A stretch of DNA of 13,379 nucleotides. Source: Chloroflexota bacterium. Lineage in GTDB: Bacteria; Chloroflexota; Anaerolineae; Promineifilales; Promineifilaceae. The stretch spans positions 1 to 13,379 of the forward strand of contig JAAEOP010000843.1 in NCBI GenBank assembly GCA_024223125.1, given 5' to 3'. Made by a program: the position numbers and the translations under genes. Below are positions 1-6,129 of the stretch, in pieces (the stretch's first letter is position 1; each line of letters opens with the position of its first letter). The notes beneath the pieces are model-generated. The model ran no database searches and was not told the DNA's origin. It saw only the letters and a program-made list of their open reading frames with translations.

Positions 1-1
1 C

Positions 2-499
2 CGTCCTGTGGAATCGCATACTCATTTTCAGCAGGCCCTATCAATTCGGCTGCAAATTTTAGGCTCACACCATAACGATACAATTATGTCGTTCAACAAT
101 GTGGGGACAGGTCTACAAGAATTAGGGCGCTATGATGAGGCGGTCAACCATTTCCAACAAGCCTTAACCGGCTGGGAAGATTTATTCGGGCCGCAGCATC
201 ATGAAACGGCGCTTACCTGCCATAATCTGGGTAGATGTTTGCGTTTGATGGGTCGGTACACGGCCGCCTACACTTATATTGAAAGAGCACGCCGAATTTG
301 GGAAGAAACATTGGGGACGGAACATCATTTAACGGCCGACTGTTACCAAAATTTAGGTTTACTCTACCGGGATATGGGGGAACGGCCGCAAGCCCAAACC
401 TACTTACAACAAGCGCTCCATGTTCGAGAACAACTCCTCGGCCGTGATCATCCCCGCACCCAAGAAAGCCGCACAGCCCTGGCAAAGATCGAGAGATAA
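2..499 (+). CDS. TPR-repeat protein, C-terminal part (5' end outside the window)
   Basis: The reading frame is open to the left edge, so the gene begins upstream; a GTG at 8 is in frame but is probably not the true start. The protein is built of 42-residue tetratricopeptide units with the pattern (H/Y)-x-QQAL-x(7)-LG-x-x-H-x-x-T...N-x-G-x-x-x-x-x-x-G-x-Y/R-x-x-A. Three full units and one half unit are visible, ending in ALAKIER-stop. Spacing and sequence match the kinesin-light-chain-like TPR class (TPR_12/TPR_10). In bacteria this class often forms the sensor end of large STAND-type NTPases or CHAT-protease-linked proteins. Which domain lies upstream cannot be seen. TPRs bind protein partners; no catalytic residues are expected in this part. 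The mazEF pair follows after 55 bp, with its own promoter. Confidence 0.85.
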   Translation, partial: RPVESHTHFQQALSIRLQILGSHHNDTIMSFNNVGTGLQELGRYDEAVNHFQQALTGWEDLFGPQHHETALTCHNLGRCLRLMGRYTAAYTYIERARRIWEETLGTEHHLTADCYQNLGLLYRDMGERPQAQTYLQQALHVREQLLGRDHPRTQESRTALAKIER

Positions 500-518
500 C
501 CAACAACCGAATGTTTGC

Positions 519-554
519 TTGTCCAAATGGTATAACTTTGGTTATACTTATAAT
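519..554 (+). promoter_or_regulatory. mazE promoter with inverted-repeat operator; leaderless start predicted
   Basis: TTGTCC (519-524) and TATACT (543-548) are spaced by 18 bp, which places transcription start at or next to the A of the mazE ATG at 555. A perfect 7-bp inverted repeat, GTATAAC (530-536) / GTTATAC (541-547) with a 4-nt centre, covers the spacer and the -10. That is where a MazE-MazF autorepressor would bind. A second -10-like TATAAT lies at 549-554, directly against the ATG. No Shine-Dalgarno sequence precedes the ATG, which agrees with a leaderless mRNA. The repeat is seen directly; its function is inferred from toxin-antitoxin autoregulation. Confidence 0.55.
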
Positions 555-791
555 ATGAAAACAGCTATTTCAATCCCCGATCCTATTTTTCAAGAAGCCG
601 ATCAACTGGCGCAAAAGTTGGGTATGTCTCGCAGTGAATTATTTACCAGGGCAGTCGTCGCTTTTCTCGAGGAAAAACGGCAAGAGAATATCACAGCCCG
701 CCTAAATGAATTGTACGAAACAGAACTATCCCAACTTGACCCAGTTATTGCCCAGATACAATTTGCGTCACTACCGGAGGATGAATGGTAA
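555..791 (+). CDS. mazE: MazE/CopG-type ribbon-helix-helix antitoxin
   Basis: This 78-residue protein begins MKTAISIPDPIFQEAD and continues with the LAQKLGMSRSELFTRAVVAFL helical region, the usual form of a ribbon-helix-helix DNA-binding antitoxin (residues about 1-40). The strand residues TAISIP would contact DNA as a dimer. The C-terminal half (about 41-78) is charged and ends in the acidic, aromatic SLPEDEW tail, the kind of flexible segment that wraps and neutralises MazF. An in-frame ORF reaches upstream to 420, but that extension overlaps the TPR gene and is unlike an antitoxin, so ATG 555 was chosen. The gene overlaps mazF by 7 nt, which points to coupled translation. It probably represses its own promoter together with the toxin. 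Confidence 0.85.
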   Translation: MKTAISIPDPIFQEADQLAQKLGMSRSELFTRAVVAFLEEKRQENITARLNELYETELSQLDPVIAQIQFASLPEDEW

Positions 792-1129
792 TACAACGAG
801 GTGATATTTGGTGGGCGTCGCTGCCGGACCCGGTTGGCGCCATGCCCGGTTACCGGCGGCCAGTGATTATTTTGCAAGCAGATTCATTCAATCAAAGTTT
901 TATTAACACTGTCATTGCCGTAGTTATAACATCCAATCTGCGTCTGACTGAAGCGCCTGGCAATGTTTTACTACCAGCCCGGAAAACAGGCTTGCCCAAA
1001 GATTCCGTAGCCAATATCTCTCAGGTTATAACCGTAGACAAGGCAATATTTACAGAAAAAGTTGGTGAGCTATCTCTGCCATTAGTGCGTCAGATTGAAG
1101 CGGGTTTACGACTAATACTATCACTGTGA
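785..1129 (+). CDS. mazF: MazF/PemK-family endoribonuclease toxin
   Basis: The 114-residue product has the full MazF layout: an N-terminal RGDIWWASLPDPVG strand, PGYRRPVIILQADSFN (residues about 21-36), the TVIAVVITSN segment (42-51), the PGNVLLP strand, TGLPKDSVANISQVITVDK, and a C-terminal helix LPLVRQIEAGLRLILSL. The arginine in the RRP motif and the threonine of the V-x-T-S-N segment are at the positions usually used for RNA binding and catalysis. The family cleaves single-stranded RNA, usually mRNA, at short motifs. The motif cut here cannot be predicted. Length is typical and nothing is truncated, so the toxin should be functional. The start overlaps the mazE stop (785-791), and no other gene shares the operon. 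The CGGCCG word common elsewhere in the window is absent from both mazE and mazF. Confidence 0.93.
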   Translation: MVIQRGDIWWASLPDPVGAMPGYRRPVIILQADSFNQSFINTVIAVVITSNLRLTEAPGNVLLPARKTGLPKDSVANISQVITVDKAIFTEKVGELSLPLVRQIEAGLRLILSL

Positions 1130-1191
1130 ATGATACCGGTACGCTTTGTTTGAGAATTGTGCATCTCATTGTAGTCTGTCGCTGAGGTCGT

Positions 1192-1220
1192 TTGACAATC
1201 CATAGGCAGGGTGATACATT
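1192..1220 (+). promoter_or_regulatory. Sigma-70-type promoter of the creatininase/ABC-transporter operon
   Basis: A perfect consensus -35, TTGACA (1192-1197), is followed by a 17-bp spacer and a -10-like TACATT (1215-1220, four of six consensus bases). Transcription start would fall near 1226-1228, about 130 nt upstream of the creatininase ATG. It is the only good promoter seen in the 227-bp gap after mazF, and it is oriented toward the operon. Confidence 0.6.
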
Positions 1221-1227
1221 TGGAAAC

Positions 1228-1245
1228 ATACCGATTGGTCGGTAT
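1228..1245. promoter_or_regulatory. 18-bp palindromic operator at the predicted transcription start
   Basis: ATACCGATTGGTCGGTAT is an inverted repeat with perfect 7-bp arms (ATACCGA / TCGGTAT) and a 4-nt centre. It lies immediately downstream of the predicted promoter, so a bound protein would cover position +1. The core ACCGA...TCGGT resembles operators used by many TetR-family repressors; this comparison is from memory. No TetR-like gene lies in the window, so the regulator would be encoded elsewhere. The repeat is seen directly; the regulator type is inferred. Confidence 0.55.
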
Positions 1246-1283
1246 TCACTTCTATTGTTTAAGCATTCAATCCCTCCAACTCA

Positions 1284-1334
1284 GACAGATTTTTTGAGGC
1301 TATCTGATAGACAACTCCTCTGGAAAAATCTGTC
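1284..1334 (+). promoter_or_regulatory. Long imperfect hairpin in the operon leader
   Basis: GACAGATTTTT (1284-1294) pairs perfectly with AAAAATCTGTC (1324-1334). Inside it, GAGG (1296-1299) pairs with CCTC (1317-1320), and CTAT/ATAG form a small inner hairpin. In the transcript this gives a stem of about 15 pairs, ending 22 nt before the creatininase ATG (1357). No run of U follows it, so it is not a clear terminator. It does not match a riboswitch class that I recognise. It could control translation initiation or mRNA stability, or be a dispersed repeat. Confidence 0.45.
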
Positions 1335-1356
1335 CGGTCTGAATTCTTAACCGCCC

Positions 1357-2118
1357 ATGACCACATCAAATTTCCTGGCAGAAATGACCTGGCCCGACGT
1401 GGCCCAACTCGCCCAACAAACAACGGTAGCGCTCATTCCCACCGGCGCCACCGAAGCTCACGGCCCCCACTTACCTCTGGAAACTGATGTCATTATCGCG
1501 CAGGAATCTTGCCATCGTGCCGTTGCTCTGTTGGCTCAGGATGGCATCCCCTGTCTCATCGCCCCCCCCTTCTATTATGGCGTTACCAATTTTGGCATGC
1601 CTTTTGCCGGCACTGTCACCATTCCCACCCAAACGCTGATAGAGATGGTCACGGCCGTATGCCACTCCCTTGCTTCCCACGGCTTCACCCACATCGTTTT
1701 TTCCAATCACCACCTGGAGCCGGCCCATTTTCAGGCCCTTAAAGATGGCGCCGCTTTGGTCAACCAATCCGACGCCGCCAAAGTGGCCGTGCCCGATGTA
1801 CGCGACGAACGTTGGGCCAATACCCTCACGGCCGAATTCCGTGCCGGCGCTCGCCACGCCGGTTCCTACGAAACATCGCTTATCATGGCCGCCCGACCAG
1901 ACCTGGTACACGAAGCTATACGCCAAACGTTAGAACCTGTCTGGATCGATCTACCGGACAAAATTCACAATCATGGCGCTGCCACTTTCAAAGATGCGGG
2001 CAGCGACCAGGCTTACTTCGGCGAACCCGCTAAAGCGTCCGTCGCCGAAGGCAATATGATCTTTGACACCCTGGCAAAGATGGTGGCTGCCAGTGTGAAA
2101 GAGTTGTTGGGTAATTGA
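1357..2118 (+). CDS. Creatininase-family amidohydrolase
   Basis: The 253-residue protein has the creatininase fold signature: PTGATEAHGPHLPLETD (residues 28-44), FGMPFAGTVTI (79-89), SNHHLEPAH (116-124) and ARHAGSYETS (165-174). By position, E33, H35, D44, H119 and E121 match the two-metal ligand set remembered for Pseudomonas creatininase, and H167/E172 match its catalytic His/Glu pair. Many relatives have NGHGGN where this one has NHHLEP, so it sits nearer the amidohydrolase branch with H-x-E. The family opens cyclic or linear amides (creatinine, hydroxyinosose lactone-type rings, FAPy, mycofactocin precursor). The real substrate is unknown. It is the first gene of an operon with a LIV-type transporter, suggesting it acts in the cytoplasm on the imported compound. 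No clear Shine-Dalgarno precedes ATG 1357. Confidence 0.85.
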   Translation: MTTSNFLAEMTWPDVAQLAQQTTVALIPTGATEAHGPHLPLETDVIIAQESCHRAVALLAQDGIPCLIAPPFYYGVTNFGMPFAGTVTIPTQTLIEMVTAVCHSLASHGFTHIVFSNHHLEPAHFQALKDGAALVNQSDAAKVAVPDVRDERWANTLTAEFRAGARHAGSYETSLIMAARPDLVHEAIRQTLEPVWIDLPDKIHNHGAATFKDAGSDQAYFGEPAKASVAEGNMIFDTLAKMVAASVKELLGN

Positions 2119-2143
2119 GTAATTACATAATTACATAATTACA
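2111..2143. repeat. Short tandem repeat, TAATTACA x3 plus a degenerate copy
   Basis: Three exact copies of the 8-mer TAATTACA occupy 2120-2143. A related GTAATTGA at 2111-2118 overlaps the creatininase stop codon. The remaining gap to the next gene holds GTTTGTAGTAA (2151-2161) and the Shine-Dalgarno AGGAGG (2176-2181). Confidence 0.8.
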
Positions 2144-2186
2144 TTTTATTGTTTGTAGTAAGTTTTCAGAACAAGAGGAGGAAAAC

Positions 2187-3407
2187 ATGAGCGAGAATCA
2201 GTTCACCCTATCCAGAAGGCAGTTTTTGAAGGTAGCCGGGGGCACGGCCGTCGCCCTCTCCATGCCCGCCATTCTCAGCAGTTGCGGTGGAGGCGGCGCA
2301 TCAGGTCCCATTAAAATCGGTGTCCTGCTGCCCTACTCAGACATCTACGCCGTTCTGGGAGAAAGTATCACTCAGGCAATGGAGATGTATTTCAACAGTA
2401 TCGGCAATGAGCTTGGCGGCCGTCCCATCGAACTCATCAAAGAAGACACCGAAATCAACCCCGATGTGGCCCAACAAAAAGCCCGTAAACTGGTCGAGCA
2501 GGATGAAGTCTCCTTTATCACCGGCATCGTCAGTTCCGGCGTCCTGGGCGGCCTGCGAGACTATTTCCATGACAATCAAGTCTTATGTATCTGCTCCAAT
2601 GCCGGGGCCAATGTCCTCAGCCGGGCGGCCAAAACACCTTACATCTGGCGCACTTCTTTCACCAACTGGATGGCGCCTCATGCCATGGGACCCTGGGCGG
2701 CCGCTAACGTGGGCAAAAGCGCCATCATCAGCGTACCCGATTATGCGGCCGGGGAAGATAATGTAACCGGATTCACGAACAGCTTTGAAGCGGCCGGGGG
2801 CACAATTGTAGGCGTACAGCGCACCCCCTTCCCCAACATGGGGGATGCCGCTCCGTTTATGGCTGAATTGGCCGACTCTGGCGCGGATTTAGTTTACTCC
2901 TTCTACAGCGGCGGCGCGGCCGTAACCTTCGTTAAGGCATATAGCGACTTTGGTCTGGCCGGACAGCTGCCACTCACCTGTGCCGGATTTATGGTTGAAG
3001 AGGATGTGCTGACCGCTCAAGGCGACGCTGCTTTGGGCATAAAAAGCACCCTCCACTGGTCATTCGTGTTGGACAATCCAGAAAATAATGCGTTCAAAAC
3101 AGACTACAAGGAGTTTGCCGAACGGGATCCAAATGTGTTTGCCGTGCAAGGATTCGATACCGCTCAAGTGATTGAGGAAATATTTGTTCGTACCGAAGGA
3201 GATACGGCCGTAGACAAAATGGTTGAAGCGCTTGACGGTATCAGTTTCGCCAGTCCGCGCGGCCCCTTCAAATTGGATTCTAATTCCCAGGCTCCCGAAC
3301 ACAACGTTTACGCCCGCGATGTACAAACAATTGACGGCGGTTTACACAACACCGTCCTCGAAAACCTGGGCCTGACCGTTGATCCCGGCGACAATTCACA
3401 AGGCTGA
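2187..3407 (+). CDS. LIV-type ABC transporter substrate-binding lipoprotein with Tat signal
   Basis: The product has 406 residues. The N-terminus carries a twin-arginine motif SRRQFLK (residues 9-15), a hydrophobic stretch, and a lipobox ending LSSC with the modified cysteine at 33, then a Gly/Ser linker. Folded export by Tat and lipid anchoring on the outer face of the membrane are therefore predicted. The mature part starts PIKIGVLLPYSD, the typical first strand of type-I periplasmic binding proteins of the branched-chain amino acid/urea/amide class (PF13458-like). Later segments such as GIVSSGVLGG, YIWRTSFTN and AVQGFDTAQVIEE follow the two-lobe fold. Ligand cannot be deduced: the family binds Leu/Ile/Val, urea, short amides and aromatic acids. 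ATG 2187 follows AGGAGG by 5 nt. The permeases and ATPases follow, so this protein delivers substrate to that complex. Confidence 0.93.
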   Translation: MSENQFTLSRRQFLKVAGGTAVALSMPAILSSCGGGGASGPIKIGVLLPYSDIYAVLGESITQAMEMYFNSIGNELGGRPIELIKEDTEINPDVAQQKARKLVEQDEVSFITGIVSSGVLGGLRDYFHDNQVLCICSNAGANVLSRAAKTPYIWRTSFTNWMAPHAMGPWAAANVGKSAIISVPDYAAGEDNVTGFTNSFEAAGGTIVGVQRTPFPNMGDAAPFMAELADSGADLVYSFYSGGAAVTFVKAYSDFGLAGQLPLTCAGFMVEEDVLTAQGDAALGIKSTLHWSFVLDNPENNAFKTDYKEFAERDPNVFAVQGFDTAQVIEEIFVRTEGDTAVDKMVEALDGISFASPRGPFKLDSNSQAPEHNVYARDVQTIDGGLHNTVLENLGLTVDPGDNSQG

Positions 3408-3408
3408 T

Positions 3409-3450
3409 CAATTGACAATTGATAATTAACAATTGTCAATTGTCAATTTC
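3409..3450. repeat. Heptad repeat (CAATTGA/CAATTGT family), six units
   Basis: The 42 bases parse exactly as six 7-mers: CAATTGA, CAATTGA, TAATTAA, CAATTGT, CAATTGT, CAATTTC. The array begins right after the stop codon of the binding-protein gene and ends 3 nt before the livH ATG, so it fills the whole gap and displaces any Shine-Dalgarno site. The units are partly self-complementary and can fold into an AU-rich hairpin. It resembles the short tandemly repeated repetitive (STRR) heptads described in filamentous cyanobacteria (from memory). Confidence 0.85.
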
Positions 3451-3453
3451 AAA

Positions 3454-4326
3454 ATGGACAATTTTTTACTCCAACTATTAAACGGCCTGGTCACCAGCAT
3501 GTTGTTATTCACAATGGCGGCCGGGCTGTCTCTCATTTTCGGCCAGATGAATGTAATCAATCTGAGCCACGGCGCGTTTTATCTGCTGGGCGGCTACATT
3601 GGTCTGACAGCTATCCGACAGTTAGGCGCATTCTGGCCGGCCGTTATTGTGGCTCCGCTACTGGTAGGCGCATTGGGCATCCTCATCGAGCGGTTTTTGC
3701 TGCGGCGTATGTACGGTGGACACCGCCATCTGGAACAAGTCTTATTAACGTTTGGCATCGCCTTGATTCTATCTGATATGATCCAGTGGAATTGGGGCGC
3801 TTATGTGGAATCGGTTGCCCCGCCAACCTTTTTGGCCGGGCACATTCCTTTCATGGGGCTGCGTTTTCCCATTTACCGACTGACCATTATTCTATTTGGA
3901 TTGCTGCTGGCGTTGGGGCTGTATTTGTTCATGGGGCGTACCCGTTTGGGGGCTATTGTGCGGGCTGGCGTCTCCAATGCTCAAATGGTCAGTGGTCTGG
4001 GCATTAATATTAACCGGGTCTTTGCGGCCGTGTTTGCGGTAGGCACAGCGTTGGCAGCGTTGGCCGGCGTCTTAGGCGCGCCCATCACCACCTTGTACCC
4101 TGGTCTGGATTTTGAGATTTTAATTCTGACGGTGGTTGTGGTTGTGGTCGGCGGTTTAGGGTCGTTAAAGGGAGCCTTTTTGGGAGCGCTGCTGATTGGC
4201 ATGGCAGATGTGTTTGGTAAAGCGATTATCCCTGAATTTTCACTATTTTTGATTTTTGCAGTGATGGCGGTGGTGTTGTTTTTACGGCCGTCTGGCTTAT
4301 TCGGCGTAGAGGGAAGTGGGACGTGA
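3454..4326 (+). CDS. livH: LIV-type ABC transporter permease, LivH family
   Basis: The 290-residue membrane protein begins MDNFLLQLLNGLVTSMLLF and has about eight hydrophobic segments. GLSLIFGQMNVINLSHG (residues 24-40), followed by a Gly-rich helix, is the LivH hallmark. The segment around RTRLGAIVRAGVSNAQMVSGLGIN is the cytoplasmic EAA-type loop that docks on the ATPase. VVVVVVGGLGSLKGAFLGALLIG is the conserved late helix pair. An in-frame TTG lies upstream at 3433, inside the heptad repeat, but it would add only repeat-encoded residues. ATG 3454 is preferred even though neither start has a Shine-Dalgarno, so expression may depend on reinitiation or an SD-independent mechanism. The stop overlaps the livM start by 4 nt. 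Confidence 0.93.
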   Translation: MDNFLLQLLNGLVTSMLLFTMAAGLSLIFGQMNVINLSHGAFYLLGGYIGLTAIRQLGAFWPAVIVAPLLVGALGILIERFLLRRMYGGHRHLEQVLLTFGIALILSDMIQWNWGAYVESVAPPTFLAGHIPFMGLRFPIYRLTIILFGLLLALGLYLFMGRTRLGAIVRAGVSNAQMVSGLGININRVFAAVFAVGTALAALAGVLGAPITTLYPGLDFEILILTVVVVVVGGLGSLKGAFLGALLIGMADVFGKAIIPEFSLFLIFAVMAVVLFLRPSGLFGVEGSGT

Positions 4327-5330
4327 CAGCCGTGACAACTTCCTTCAGTAAAATGCGCGGCTGGGTAAACCAACGACCGAAAATCACAGGCATTGTCTTG
4401 CTGGCAGCGGCCGTCATCGTTCCCTTCGTCGTCAAACCGTATTACATTAGCCTGACGATTGAAGTATTGGTTTTTGCCATATTTGCCATGAGTCTGGATT
4501 TGTTGCTGGGGTATACCGGGCTGGCTTCATTTGGGCAGGCTGCTTTTTTTGGCCTGGGGGCTTACATCGCGGCCTACATTACCAGTACAAATGAGTTAGC
4601 CTTAGGGTTGACCAGTAATTTACTACTGACTGTGCCGGTGGTGATGGGGGGTACGGCCGTTGTTGCCCTACTCATCGGTTTTTTTGCCCTGCGTACCAGT
4701 GGCGTCTACTTCCTTATGATCACCCTCGCTTTTGCCCAAATGTTGTTCAGCATCGCCATTCGTTGGTCTGGCGTCACCGGCGGTTCCGACGGGCTGCCCG
4801 GCGTGGCCCGCCCCACCATCGGTTTTGGCCCACTGACTTACGCCTTCACCTCACGCACCAGCTACTACTTTTTGGTTCTGCTTTTTTTCCTCATCTCTTT
4901 ATGGATCATGCACCGTCTCATCAACAGCCCTTTTGGCTGGACATTACGCGGCATCCGCGAAAATGAACCGCGCATGAAGTCGCTTGGTTACAACACTTTT
5001 CGCTACAAAATGGCCACCTTCGCCATTGCCGGCGCCTTTGCCGGATTAGCGGGCATGTTACTGGTTCATTTCTTCCGCCATGCCTCGCCCGACAATCTTT
5101 ACTGGACAATTTCCGGGCAGGTGATTGTGATGGTGGTTATTGGCGGCGCAGGCACATTAACCGGACCAATTCTGGGGGCCGCTCTGGTACGACTGTTCCC
5201 CCTGTTAGTCAGCAGTTACACGGAACGATGGGAAACATTAGAAGGGATGGTGTTCATTCTCTTTGTTATCTATGCGCCCAAAGGCATCATGGGACTGCTG
5301 CACGGCCGACGTAAGGATGAGGAAGTATGA
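4323..5330 (+). CDS. livM: LIV-type ABC transporter permease, LivM family
   Basis: The 335-residue membrane protein shows the LivM marks: LLGYTGLASFGQAAFFGLGAY (residues 61-81), the GGSDGL motif at 153-158 (GGTDGL in most members), the cytoplasmic RGIRENEPRMKSLGYN loop that binds the ATPase, and the IGGAGTLTGPILGAALV helix pair near the C-terminus. The short basic, charged C-terminus (HGRRKDEEV) is cytoplasmic. It pairs with LivH to form the channel for the compound bound by the lipoprotein. The start is a GTG sharing GTGA with the livH stop, and the stop shares ATGA with livG. The three genes are thus translationally coupled and should be made in fixed proportion. Confidence 0.93.
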   Translation: MTAVTTSFSKMRGWVNQRPKITGIVLLAAAVIVPFVVKPYYISLTIEVLVFAIFAMSLDLLLGYTGLASFGQAAFFGLGAYIAAYITSTNELALGLTSNLLLTVPVVMGGTAVVALLIGFFALRTSGVYFLMITLAFAQMLFSIAIRWSGVTGGSDGLPGVARPTIGFGPLTYAFTSRTSYYFLVLLFFLISLWIMHRLINSPFGWTLRGIRENEPRMKSLGYNTFRYKMATFAIAGAFAGLAGMLLVHFFRHASPDNLYWTISGQVIVMVVIGGAGTLTGPILGAALVRLFPLLVSSYTERWETLEGMVFILFVIYAPKGIMGLLHGRRKDEEV

Positions 5331-6064
5331 GCCAGCTTACCATAGAGAATTTGGGTAAACATTTTGGCGGTTTGGCGGCCTTAGATGGGGTCTCATTAGC
5401 GGTTGATTCCGGGGAACGACACGCCATCATTGGCCCCAATGGAGCCGGTAAAAGCACTTTATTCAATCTCATTTCAGGAGAACTGCCACCCACAAATGGT
5501 AACGTTATTTTGGACGGACAGGAGATCACCCATCTGTCTGTCAATAAAAGGGCTAATCTGGGTCTGGGGCATACTTTCCAACGCAACAATCTGTTTATGG
5601 GCTTGACGGTACTGGAAAATGTACGTCTGGCAGTGCAGCATCAAGCCCAAATTACACGCCATTGGTTTAAGCCGATTAACTCGTTTGCCGGGGTGATGGA
5701 CACGGCCGCAGCCACTCTGACCCGCGTCGGCTTACTACCCTTCCGCGATACCAAAGTCAAAGAATTGGCCTACGGTCAACAGCGTGCCCTGGAAATTGCC
5801 CTGGCGCTGGCTACAGAACCAAAAGTGCTGCTGATGGATGAACCAACGGCCGGCATGTCTCCGGCCGAAACGGCCGAAATCAGCCAACTCATTCAAAGCC
5901 TGCCCCGCAGCCTGACAATGATGATTGTAGAACATGATATGGACGTGATATTCAGTCTGGCAGATCGCATAACAGTATTGCATTATGGACAGATTATTCG
6001 CACCGGCACACCCGAAGAAGTGCGCCAGGATGAACAAGTGCAGGCAATTTATTTGGGTAATTGA
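5327..6064 (+). CDS. livG: LIV-type ABC transporter ATPase, LivG family
   Basis: The 245-residue cytoplasmic ATPase has Walker A GPNGAGKST (residues 36-44), Q-loop Q84, signature LAYGQQR (146-152, the usual LivG variant of LSGGQ), Walker B VLLMDEPTAG (about 166-175) and switch histidine H202 in VEHDMD. The long insert between the Q-loop and the signature, holding QHQAQITRHWFKPINSF, is also typical of LivG. It powers transport together with LivF. ATG 5327 overlaps the livM stop. The gene ends LGN-stop, and the 14 bases across the stop (TTGGGTAATTGAGT) are identical to those across the creatininase stop. The gap to livF carries a heptad repeat. Confidence 0.94.
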   Translation: MSQLTIENLGKHFGGLAALDGVSLAVDSGERHAIIGPNGAGKSTLFNLISGELPPTNGNVILDGQEITHLSVNKRANLGLGHTFQRNNLFMGLTVLENVRLAVQHQAQITRHWFKPINSFAGVMDTAAATLTRVGLLPFRDTKVKELAYGQQRALEIALALATEPKVLLMDEPTAGMSPAETAEISQLIQSLPRSLTMMIVEHDMDVIFSLADRITVLHYGQIIRTGTPEEVRQDEQVQAIYLGN

Positions 6065-6070
6065 GTGATT

Positions 6071-6116
6071 TGGAGATTGGGAGATTGGAGATTGCTAATC
6101 TCTAATCTCCAATCTC
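6071..6116. repeat. Heptad repeat and 13-bp inverted repeat (GGAGATT / CAATCTC family)
   Basis: Left side: GGAGATT-type units. Right side: TAATCTC, TAATCTC, CAATCTC (6096-6116) in exact 7-base steps. Together they form a perfect 13-bp inverted repeat, GAGATTGGAGATT (6081-6093) against AATCTCCAATCTC (6104-6116), with a 10-nt loop. It lies between livG and livF and could form a strong mRNA hairpin that changes the LivG:LivF ratio. No U-run follows, so it is not a typical terminator. Confidence 0.85.
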
Positions 6117-6129
6117 AATAAACATAACC

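Noticed and set aside
420..554. N-terminal extension of the antitoxin ORF
   Set aside because: It overlaps the TPR gene and adds 45 residues unlike an antitoxin. The promoter and operator lie within it, just before ATG 555.
1471..1926. 151-codon ORF on the minus strand opposite the creatininase gene
   Set aside because: The plus-strand gene has clear family motifs. The opposite frame shows no recognisable protein features and no Shine-Dalgarno.
2151..2161. GTTTGTAGTAA, matching the complement of the right arm of the hairpin element at 11460-11470
   Set aside because: Only 11 bases match and no inner hairpins are present. It could be a remnant but is too short to claim.
3409..3450. CRISPR array
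   Set aside because: The repeats are 7 bases long, contiguous and without spacers. No cas genes are present.
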